Source: an uncultured Lysobacteraceae bacterium (GTDB taxonomy: Bacteria; Pseudomonadota; Gammaproteobacteria; Xanthomonadales; Xanthomonadaceae). Taken from it: a stretch of 12,045 nt of DNA. The notes under the pieces are model-generated. The model did not search any database. It was given only the letters and a program-made list of their open reading frames with translations, and was not told where the DNA came from. Positions 6,908 through 12,045 of this stretch are shown piece by piece; position 1 is the first letter of the stretch; every line of letters starts with the position of its first letter. Both the position numbers and the translations under genes were made by a program. The stretch covers positions 1 to 12,045 of the forward strand of contig CAMLSB010000047.1 of NCBI GenBank assembly GCA_946482565.1. The letters are read 5' to 3'.

Positions 6908-9394
6908 ATGCCGCCGTTCCGCCGCTTGCTGCGCTGGGCCCTCCTGGCCTCCGTAGCCGCCGCCCTGCTGGGCGCCCTCGCCCTGGGCATCGTCTATTAC
7001 GTCGTCTCCTCGCGCCTTCCGGACGTCCAGTCCCTCCGGCACGTGGAACTCCAGGAGCCCCTCTACGTCCACGCCCGCGATGGCCGCCTCATGGCGGTAT
7101 TCGGCGAGGCCCGGCGCTATCCCGTGGACATCGCCCGCGTGCCCGAGCAGGTCAAGCAGGCCTTCATCGCGATCGAGGACAACCGCTTCTACCAGCACCA
7201 CGGCGTCGACTACAAAGGCGTGGCCCGCGCGATCTGGCTGCTCGCCACCACCAACGACAAGCGCGTGCCCGGCGGCTCGACCATCACCCAGCAGGTCGCC
7301 AAGCAGTTCTACCTGACTCCGGAATACAGCTTCACCCGCAAGTTCGTGGAGATGATGCTCGCGATGAAGATGGAGCGCGAGCTGACGAAGGACGAGATCT
7401 TCCAGCTCTACCTCAACAAGAGCTTCTTCGGCAATCGCGCCTACGGCATCGGCGCGGCGGCCGAGTTCTACTACGGGAAGAAGGTGGACGAACTGTCGCT
7501 GGACGAAGCGGCGACGCTGGCGTCGATCCCGAAGTTCCCGTCGAGCGGCAACCCGGTGACCAACCCGCAGCGCGCGCGGATCCGCCGCGACTACGTGCTG
7601 CAGCGCATGCGCGAGCTGAAGTTCATCGGCCCGGCCGACGAGCGCGCCGCGCAGGCCGTGCCCATGCATGCCGCGCCGCACGACGTGCCCGTGCAGGTCG
7701 ACGCACCCTACGTCGCCGAGATGGTGCGGCGGGAGATGGTGGCCCGCTACGGCGAAGACGTGCTGACGCGCGGCTACCACGTCACCACGACCATCGACCC
7801 GGTGCTGCAGGACGCGGCGCAGAATGCGGTGCGCGACGGGCTGGTGACCTACGACCACCGCCGCGGCTGGCGCGGCAAGCCGGAGCAGCATTTCGAACTC
7901 GTCCCCGGCGAGGATGCCGCGACCGCGGCCGCGCGCCTGCGCGGCATCCCGGCGCAGGGCGGCCTGTTGCCAGCCGTGGTGCTGCGCACCGGCGATGGCA
8001 CCGCCGATGTCGCGTTCGCGGATGGCAGCACCACGACGCTCGATGCCGCCAGCAGCCGCTGGACGAACAAGGCGCCGTCGGCGCTCGTCGCGCGCGGCGA
8101 CATGGTGCGGCTGCGCAGCGTCGCCGACCCGAAGCATCCGGAAGCGGCCGCGACCTGGCAGCTCGACCAGTTGCCGACGGCGCAATCGGCGCTGGTCTCG
8201 CTGGACAAGGACAATGGCGCGATGCTCGCGCTGGTCGGCGGCTTCAGCTTCGCCGGCAACAAGTTCAACCGCGCCACCCAGGCACGGCGCCAGCCGGGTT
8301 CGAGCTTCAAGCCGTTCCTGTACGCGGCGGCGATGGAGCGCGGCTTCAACCCCGCTTCGATCGTTCTCGACGCGCCGGTGGTGTTCAAGGATCGTGTCGG
8401 GCACGAATGGCGGCCGCAGAACGATACCGGCGACTTCGCCGGGCCGATGCGGCTGCGCGAGGCGCTGGTGCAGTCGCGCAACCTGGTGTCGGTGCGCCTG
8501 CTCGACGCGATCGGCATCGACTATGCGCGCCGCTACATCAGCCATTTCGGCATCGACGAGGACCTGCTGCCGCCGAACCTGTCGATGTCGCTGGGCAGCG
8601 CCTCGCTGACGCCGATGATGATCGCGCGCGGCTACGCGACGTTCCCGAACGGCGGCTTCCGCATCACGCCCTGGTTCATCGACGAAGTGCGCGACCGCGA
8701 CGGGCGCGTGCTGTTCAAGGAAAAGCCGGCGACGGCCTGCCCGGGTTGCGGCGTCGGCAACGTGACGGCTTCGACCGTGCGCGCGTCGAACGTGGTCGCG
8801 GGCTTCGACCTGGGTCCCGCCGGTCCGGCGCCGGCCGCGCGCGAGACGTCCGGCGGCGGCGGCGAGGAGGCCGCGCCCGTGGCGCTTCCCCCCGACACCG
8901 TGCTCGCACCGCGTGCCATCGACGCGCGCGTCGCCTACCAGCTGGTGTCGATGATGCGCGACGTGGTCAAGCGCGGCACCGGTTTTGCAGCCAAGGTGCT
9001 GGGGCGCGACGACGTGGCCGGCAAGACCGGCTCGACCAACGACCATCGCGACGCCTGGTTCTCCGGCTTCGGCGCCAACGTCGTGACCACGGTCTGGGTC
9101 GGTCGCGACGACTTCAAGTCGCTCGGTTACCGCGAATACGGCGGCAAGGCCGCGCTGCCGATCTGGATCGAATACATGCGCGTCGCGCTCGAAGGCCGCC
9201 CGGTCGCGCCCAACGATCCGCCCGAAGGCATGGTCAAGGTCGCGGTCGCTCCCGGCGGACGCCTGCTGCCCGCCGGAAGCGCGGGCATCGTCGAGTGGGT
9301 CAAGGCCGAGGACCTCGACAAGATGCAGGCGGAGGCCGACTCCGTCCAGGACCAGCAGGACCTCCAGGACGAGGCGGCGTTCGACATCTTCTGA
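6908..9394 (+). CDS. ponA: Penicillin-binding protein 1A (bifunctional class A PBP)
   Basis: 828 aa bifunctional peptidoglycan synthase: glycosyltransferase polymerising lipid II plus DD-transpeptidase. The N-terminal membrane anchor is at about 8-33. The GT51 domain (about 55-235) has catalytic Glu90 in [28 protein letters not shown] at 122-136 and second Glu148 in [20 protein letters not shown]. An OB-type insert domain (about 315-425) follows. The transpeptidase domain shows all three motifs: SSFK with nucleophile Ser465 and Lys468, SRN at 523-525, and KTG at 706-708. A low-complexity loop (about 633-668) and a CPGC motif (611-614) lie between SRN and KTG. The ATG at 6908 is preceded by GAGGA at a long 12-nt spacing. 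It is divergent from pilMNOPQ, an arrangement known in several gammaproteobacteria. The length agrees with PBP1A (about 800-850 aa). Confidence 0.96.
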   Translation: MPPFRRLLRWALLASVAAALLGALALGIVYYVVSSRLPDVQSLRHVELQEPLYVHARDGRLMAVFGEARRYPVDIARVPEQVKQAFIAIEDNRFYQHHGVDYKGVARAIWLLATTNDKRVPGGSTITQQVAKQFYLTPEYSFTRKFVEMMLAMKMERELTKDEIFQLYLNKSFFGNRAYGIGAAAEFYYGKKVDELSLDEAATLASIPKFPSSGNPVTNPQRARIRRDYVLQRMRELKFIGPADERAAQAVPMHAAPHDVPVQVDAPYVAEMVRREMVARYGEDVLTRGYHVTTTIDPVLQDAAQNAVRDGLVTYDHRRGWRGKPEQHFELVPGEDAATAAARLRGIPAQGGLLPAVVLRTGDGTADVAFADGSTTTLDAASSRWTNKAPSALVARGDMVRLRSVADPKHPEAAATWQLDQLPTAQSALVSLDKDNGAMLALVGGFSFAGNKFNRATQARRQPGSSFKPFLYAAAMERGFNPASIVLDAPVVFKDRVGHEWRPQNDTGDFAGPMRLREALVQSRNLVSVRLLDAIGIDYARRYISHFGIDEDLLPPNLSMSLGSASLTPMMIARGYATFPNGGFRITPWFIDEVRDRDGRVLFKEKPATACPGCGVGNVTASTVRASNVVAGFDLGPAGPAPAARETSGGGGEEAAPVALPPDTVLAPRAIDARVAYQLVSMMRDVVKRGTGFAAKVLGRDDVAGKTGSTNDHRDAWFSGFGANVVTTVWVGRDDFKSLGYREYGGKAALPIWIEYMRVALEGRPVAPNDPPEGMVKVAVAPGGRLLPAGSAGIVEWVKAEDLDKMQAEADSVQDQQDLQDEAAFDIF

Positions 9395-9409
9395 GGGATG
9401 CCGCATCCG

Positions 9410-9432
9410 GCGCGCGCGGCGGTCGCGCGCGC
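9410..9432. other. GC-only hairpin after ponA
   Basis: A 9-bp stem (9410-9418 with 9424-9432) made solely of G and C closes a 5-nt loop, within an alternating CG tract that continues to 9435. It starts 16 nt after the ponA stop and precedes the next gene. There is no T tract, so it is at best a weak or Rho-assisted terminator or a 3'-end stabiliser. Alternating CG tracts of this sort can also adopt Z-form DNA. Confidence 0.35.
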
Positions 9433-9484
9433 GCGGCCGGACTGGGTTAGAGTCGAGCCGGGTTCGACCGCAGGAGCGCGCGCC

Positions 9485-10147
9485 ATGCCACACGCCCACG
9501 CCCGCCGCCACGCGCAGGAACATGCGCAGACCCGGACCCGCGAACGCCGTCACCGCCTCGCCCACGAAGCCGCGCGGCTGATGGCTGAGAGCGGCATCCG
9601 CGACTACCACCTGGCCAAGCTCAAGGCCGCCGAACGCCTGGGCATCCACGACGACGCCTCGCTGCCGCGCAACCGCGAGATCGAGGACGCGTTGCGCGAA
9701 TACCAGCGCCTGTTCGCCGGCGACGCGCACGCCGCCGGCCTGCAGGCACGGCGCGAAGCGGCGCTGCGCGCGCTCGAATTCCTCGCTCCGTTCGACCCGC
9801 GCCTGGTCGGCAGCGTGCTGGACGGCACCGCGGACGCCAACGCCGCCGTCGCCCTGCACCTCCACGCCGAGGATGCGGACGCGGTGCCGCGCTTCCTCGG
9901 GGAGCACGGCATCCCCGCGGAAGCGCGCACGCGCCGGCTGCGCCTGGATCCGGAGCGCGTGTTCGATGCGCCGGTGTGGTTGTTTTCGGCGGAAGAGTTC
10001 ACCTTCGACCTGACGGTACTGCCAGCGCAGGTGCTGCGGCAGGCGCCGCTGTCGGGTGTCGACGAGAAGCCGATGCGGCGCGCATCCGCGTCGCAGCTGC
10101 GCGCGCTCCTCGCGGCCGACGAGATCTCCGCCTACGAATCCCGCTAA
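9485..10147 (+). CDS. Conserved hypothetical protein, possible degenerate nucleotidyltransferase-like fold
   Basis: 220 aa, soluble, no signal peptide or membrane segment. ATG 9485 is chosen because AGGAG lies 8 nt upstream; an earlier in-frame ATG at 9398 has no ribosome-binding site and would add 29 low-complexity residues. Residues 18-80 are helical and highly charged (RLAHEAARLMAESGIRDY, then LAKLKAAERLGI, then PRNREIEDALREYQRLF), faintly like the first helices of a TetR-type HTH. Residues 107-130 (LVGSVLDGTADANAAVALHLHAED) have the spacing of a minimal nucleotidyltransferase GS-x-x-x-G...D-x-D motif, but Ala occupies the positions where the catalytic aspartates are expected. The C-terminal part (about 150-200) is predicted mixed alpha/beta. 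I believe it belongs to a proteobacterial family of unknown function. A weak -10-like TAGAGT at 9448-9453 could give it its own promoter; it may also be read from ponA. Confidence 0.75.
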   Translation: MPHAHARRHAQEHAQTRTRERRHRLAHEAARLMAESGIRDYHLAKLKAAERLGIHDDASLPRNREIEDALREYQRLFAGDAHAAGLQARREAALRALEFLAPFDPRLVGSVLDGTADANAAVALHLHAEDADAVPRFLGEHGIPAEARTRRLRLDPERVFDAPVWLFSAEEFTFDLTVLPAQVLRQAPLSGVDEKPMRRASASQLRALLAADEISAYESR

Positions 10148-10148
10148 A

Positions 10149-10166
10149 AGCCCTGGCTTCGGGGCT
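10149..10166 (+). terminator. Weak hairpin directly after the hypothetical gene
   Basis: A 7-bp stem (10149-10155 with 10160-10166, including one T-G pair) with a GCTT loop begins 1 nt after the TAA stop and ends where the first composite repeat starts. No T tract follows. It may be a weak terminator or simply part of the repeat region. Confidence 0.3.
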
Positions 10167-10282
10167 GGGCGGTGGAAGCGTGCAGGGACTTCCGGGGGAC
10201 GCCGTGAATACGTCCCTGTAGGCTCTTCGGCGCCATCCATGGCGCCGACGCCCCCGGAACTCCCTGCACGCTTCCACCGCCC
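10167..10282 (-). repeat. Composite inverted-repeat element 1 (116 bp)
   Basis: The outer arms 10167-10198 and 10251-10282 are 32-bp inverted repeats with a single mismatch (10189/10260). Between them are two hairpins. One is a 9-bp stem at 10228-10236/10239-10247 with its centre at GCCATCCATGGC (10232-10243). The other is a 6-bp stem at 10196-10201/10211-10216, which overlaps the inner end of the left outer arm and so is an alternative fold. It carries no coding potential of its own. Strand is given as minus because in that direction the order of parts matches element 2. It looks like a dispersed structured intergenic repeat or a non-autonomous mobile element; no terminal duplication was found. 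Confidence 0.75.
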
Positions 10283-10291
10283 CGCACGCCG

Positions 10292-10317
10292 CCGCTTTTC
10301 GCTCTTACTAGAAGCGG
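10292..10317. other. Hairpin between the two composite repeats
   Basis: An imperfect 8-bp stem pairs 10292-10299 with 10310-10317 (one T-G pair), closing a 10-nt loop. It is not followed by a T tract on either strand. It may be a remnant or accessory part of the repeat cluster. Confidence 0.3.
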
Positions 10318-10336
10318 GGGAGACGCGCTTGGGGTA

Positions 10337-10450
10337 GGCGGCGTGACGGCGTGTGTGTGGGCCGAGCGGGCCATGGATGGCCCGCGCCCGCGGAGTGAGT
10401 CCTGGATGACTCGTCGACGCGGCGGACCACACACACGTCGTCGCGTCGCC
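10337..10450 (+). repeat. Composite inverted-repeat element 2 (114 bp)
   Basis: The outer arms 10337-10364 and 10423-10450 pair over 28 positions: 24 Watson-Crick, three G-T and one mismatch (10361/10426). Inside, hairpin A is a 9-bp stem (10366-10374/10377-10385) centred on GCCATGGATGGC (10370-10381). After an 11-nt spacer, hairpin B is a 5-bp stem (10397-10401/10408-10412). Size, hairpin A core and A-to-B spacing match element 1 read on the opposite strand, while the outer-arm sequence is unrelated. The arms include a GTGTGTGTGG/CCACACACAC stretch. It lies 100 nt from the gltA stop. Confidence 0.7.
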
Positions 10451-10499
10451 CAGCCCCGAAGGGGAATTGCATTCGTGCCGAAGCCGGGATCAATGCACG

Positions 10500-10523
10500 A
10501 AAAAGCCGGCGCGAGGCCGGCTT
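10500..10523 (-). terminator. Intrinsic terminator of gltA
   Basis: On the minus strand an 8-bp stem (10523-10516 with 10510-10503, arms AAGCCGGC/GCCGGCTT) with a 5-nt loop runs straight into TTTTT (10504-10500). It sits 27 nt after the gltA stop. This is a canonical Rho-independent terminator and the clearest in the window. Confidence 0.85.
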
Positions 10524-10549
10524 CTTCGATGCTGCGGATGCGCGGGGCG

Positions 10550-11848
10550 TCAGCGCTTCGCGGAGGGGATGTAGTCGCGGGCGGCGTGGCCGGTGTAGAT
10601 CTGGCGCGGACGGCCGATCTTGGCTTCCGGATCTTCCTGCTGCTCCAGCCAGTGCGCCACCCAGCCCGCGGTGCGCGCGATCGCGAACATCACGGTGAAC
10701 ATCTCGGTCGGGATGCCGAGCGCCTTGTAGATGATGCCGGAGTAGAAGTCGACGTTCGGATAGAGCTTGCGCTGGATGAAGTACTCGTCGTTCAGCGCGG
10801 CCTCCTCCAGCTTCATCGCCACGTCGAGCATCGGATCGTTGACGCCGAGATCGGCCAGTACTTCGTGGCACATCTCGCGGATGATCTTCGCGCGCGGGTC
10901 GAAGTTCTTGTAGACGCGGTGGCCGAAGCCCATCAGGCGGAAGCCCGACTCCTTGTCCTTGGCCTTGTCGACGGCGGACTGCACGTGCTTCGCGTCGCCG
11001 ATCTCGGCGAGCATCTTCAGCACCGCCTCGTTCGCGCCGCCGTGCGCGGGGCCCCACAGCGCGGCCACGCCAGCGGCCACGCAGGCGTACGGGTTGGCGC
11101 CGGTCGAGCCGACCAGGCGCACGGTCGAGGTCGACGCGTTCTGCTCGTGGTCGGCGTGCAGGATGAACAGCAGGTCGAGCGCGCGCGCGGCGACCGGCTT
11201 GAGCACCAGCGGCTCGCTCGGCACCTCGAACATCATGTGCAGGAAGCGATCGACGTACTCGAGGTTGTTGCGCGGATAGCGCAGCGGCCAGCCGATCGAG
11301 TGGCGATAGCAGGCGGCGGCGATCGTCGGCACCTTCGCGATCAAACGGATCGCGGCCAGGCGGCGCTGCTCCGGATCCTCGAGGTCGAGCGTGTTGTGGT
11401 AGAAGCTGGCCATCGAGCCGAGCATGCCGACGGCCATCGCCATCGGGTGCGCATCGTGGCGGAAGCCGCCGAGGAAGCTCTTGAAGGCCTCGTGCATCAT
11501 CGTGTGATGCGTGACTTCGTTGTCGAACTTCGAGAACTCGGCCGGTGACGGCAGCTCGCCGTTCATCAGCAGGTAGGCGACCTCGAGGAAGCTCGACTGC
11601 TTGGCGAGCTGCTCGATCGGGTAGCCGCGGTACAGCAGCACGCCGGCGTCGCCGTCGATGTAGGTGATCGCGGACTTGCAGGCGGCAGTGGCGGTGAAGC
11701 CCGGGTCGTAGGTGAAGCAGCCGGTTTCCTTCGGCAGCCTGGCGATGTCGATGCACGGGTTGCCGAGCGTGCCGGACTGCACCGGCAGGACCACGGACTT
11801 GTCGGCTGCGGCCAGGGTGACCTGGTCGAGGGAAGGCTTGGCGGACAC
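10550..11848 (-). CDS. gltA: Citrate synthase
   Basis: 432 aa, the length of the large, Gram-negative type of citrate synthase, which in characterised members is hexameric and NADH-inhibited. It condenses oxaloacetate and acetyl-CoA to citrate in the first step of the TCA cycle, in the cytoplasm. Active-site residues are all present: His234 in [14 protein letters not shown], His269 in [10 protein letters not shown], His310 in [14 protein letters not shown] and Asp367 in [10 protein letters not shown]. The start is GTG 11848, with GAGGAG 8 nt upstream. Transcription probably starts from the extended -10 promoter at 11920-11928 and ends at the terminator at 10500-10523, so the gene appears monocistronic. 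Confidence 0.98.
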   Translation of the reverse strand: MSAKPSLDQVTLAAADKSVVLPVQSGTLGNPCIDIARLPKETGCFTYDPGFTATAACKSAITYIDGDAGVLLYRGYPIEQLAKQSSFLEVAYLLMNGELPSPAEFSKFDNEVTHHTMMHEAFKSFLGGFRHDAHPMAMAVGMLGSMASFYHNTLDLEDPEQRRLAAIRLIAKVPTIAAACYRHSIGWPLRYPRNNLEYVDRFLHMMFEVPSEPLVLKPVAARALDLLFILHADHEQNASTSTVRLVGSTGANPYACVAAGVAALWGPAHGGANEAVLKMLAEIGDAKHVQSAVDKAKDKESGFRLMGFGHRVYKNFDPRAKIIREMCHEVLADLGVNDPMLDVAMKLEEAALNDEYFIQRKLYPNVDFYSGIIYKALGIPTEMFTVMFAIARTAGWVAHWLEQQEDPEAKIGRPRQIYTGHAARDYIPSAKR

Positions 11849-11919
11849 GGTTGTCGCTCCTCGATGCGACGCGCCGGGCTTCGATCGCCGACGCGCAAGG
11901 GGGTCATCGGAAAGCGGGC

Positions 11920-11928
11920 ATTATCGCA
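11920..11928 (-). promoter_or_regulatory. Candidate extended -10 promoter of gltA
   Basis: On the minus strand TGCGATAAT combines a TGn extended -10 with GATAAT (5 of 6 consensus). No -35 is recognisable, as expected for an extended -10 promoter, because the upstream 17-23 nt fall inside the preceding terminator stem. The start site would be near 11913, giving a leader of about 65 nt before GTG 11848. Confidence 0.5.
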
Positions 11929-11929
11929 G

Positions 11930-11960
11930 AAAACGAAAACGGCCGCCCCGGGGGCGGCCG
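11930..11960 (-). terminator. Intrinsic terminator of the L31 gene
   Basis: On the minus strand a GC-rich stem of about 10 bp (11960-11951 with 11949-11940, practically a CGGCCGCCCC inverted repeat) is followed by the T-rich tail TTTTCGTTTT. It lies 34 nt after the L31 stop and directly precedes the gltA -10. Confidence 0.8.
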
Positions 11961-11993
11961 TCCTGGCGCGACGCTTCGCGGCGCCGGCAGCGC

Positions 11994-12045
11994 TTACTTG
12001 GCGTAGCGCTTCTTGAACTTGTCGATGCGGCCGCTCGTATCCATG
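11994..12045 (-). CDS. rpmE2: 50S ribosomal protein L31, probably type B (partial, C-terminus only)
   Basis: Only the last 16 residues, MDTSGRIDKFKKRYAK, and the TAA stop are inside the window; the rest lies beyond the right edge. The D-T-x-G-R-x-x-K/R-F-x-x-R-Y ending is the hallmark of ribosomal protein L31. Ending shortly after RY, with no zinc-type extension, favours the type B paralogue, but the cysteine-bearing region that would settle this is not visible. L31 is a small protein of the large subunit. It has its own terminator and is separate from gltA. Confidence 0.7.
   Translation of the reverse strand, partial: MDTSGRIDKFKKRYAK

Noticed and set aside
9398..9484. N-terminal extension of the hypothetical protein from ATG 9398
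   Set aside because: There is no ribosome-binding site and the residues are low complexity from a CG-repeat tract; AGGAG precedes ATG 9485 at ideal distance.
6884..10432. 1182-codon minus-strand open frame opposite ponA and the repeats
   Set aside because: It covers the motif-complete ponA gene in antisense and runs through the intergenic repeats, with no domain or ribosome-binding site, so it is a GC-bias artefact.
10167..10450. CRISPR array or tandem repeats
   Set aside because: The repeats are inverted, not direct with regular spacers, and differ in arm sequence; no cas gene is present.
10148..10549. tRNA or a known structured RNA gene in the convergent gap
   Set aside because: The folds do not match a cloverleaf, and there is no CCA end or recognisable conserved ncRNA motif; they are explained by the composite inverted repeats and the gltA terminator.
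1..12045. A new defence or secretion system within the window
   Set aside because: All sizeable genes except one belong to well-known families (MoxR, DUF58, PilMNOPQ, PBP1A, citrate synthase, L31) and show no toxin, nuclease, integrase or phage genes.

Overview
The window is GC-rich chromosomal DNA whose protein sequences resemble those of the Xanthomonadaceae (Lysobacter/Luteimonas/Xanthomonas group, Gammaproteobacteria). The assignment rests on the PilM N-terminus ([10 protein letters not shown]), a pilMNOPQ operon divergent from the PBP1A gene ponA, and citrate synthase next to a ribosomal protein L31 gene. It is inferred from the look of the proteins, since no database search was possible. 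Most of the window is core genome.

Layout. Positions 1-1508 (minus strand) hold a MoxR-type AAA+ ATPase gene followed 7 nt later by a DUF58 gene that runs off the left edge. A 34-bp perfect palindrome separates them from the type IV pilus operon pilM-pilN-pilO-pilP-pilQ (minus strand, 6710 down to 1658), whose genes overlap or nearly abut. A 197-bp divergent promoter region (6711-6907) separates pilM from ponA (plus strand, 6908-9394), a class A penicillin-binding protein. Next is a conserved protein of unknown function (9485-10147, plus). It faces gltA, citrate synthase (11848-10550, minus), across about 400 bp with no gene. The C-terminus of ribosomal protein L31 lies at the right edge, on the minus strand and upstream of gltA.

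How the genes work together. PilM (cytoplasmic, actin-like), PilN and PilO (inner membrane), PilP (lipoprotein) and PilQ (outer-membrane secretin) form the alignment complex that joins the type IV pilus motor to its outer-membrane pore. PonA polymerises and cross-links the peptidoglycan that this machine must span. GltA feeds the TCA cycle. MoxR-DUF58 pairs are usually part of a chaperone-like or envelope-stress module.

The least ordinary part is the convergent gap 10148-10549. It holds two composite inverted-repeat elements of 116 and 114 bp. Their outer-arm sequences differ, but they share one architecture: a 28-32 bp outer stem, an inner 9-bp hairpin centred on a shared 12-nt core (GCCATGGATGGC), then an 11-nt spacer and a second hairpin. 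They lie in opposite orientation. They look like a family of dispersed, structured intergenic repeats. I saw no complete new multi-gene system.
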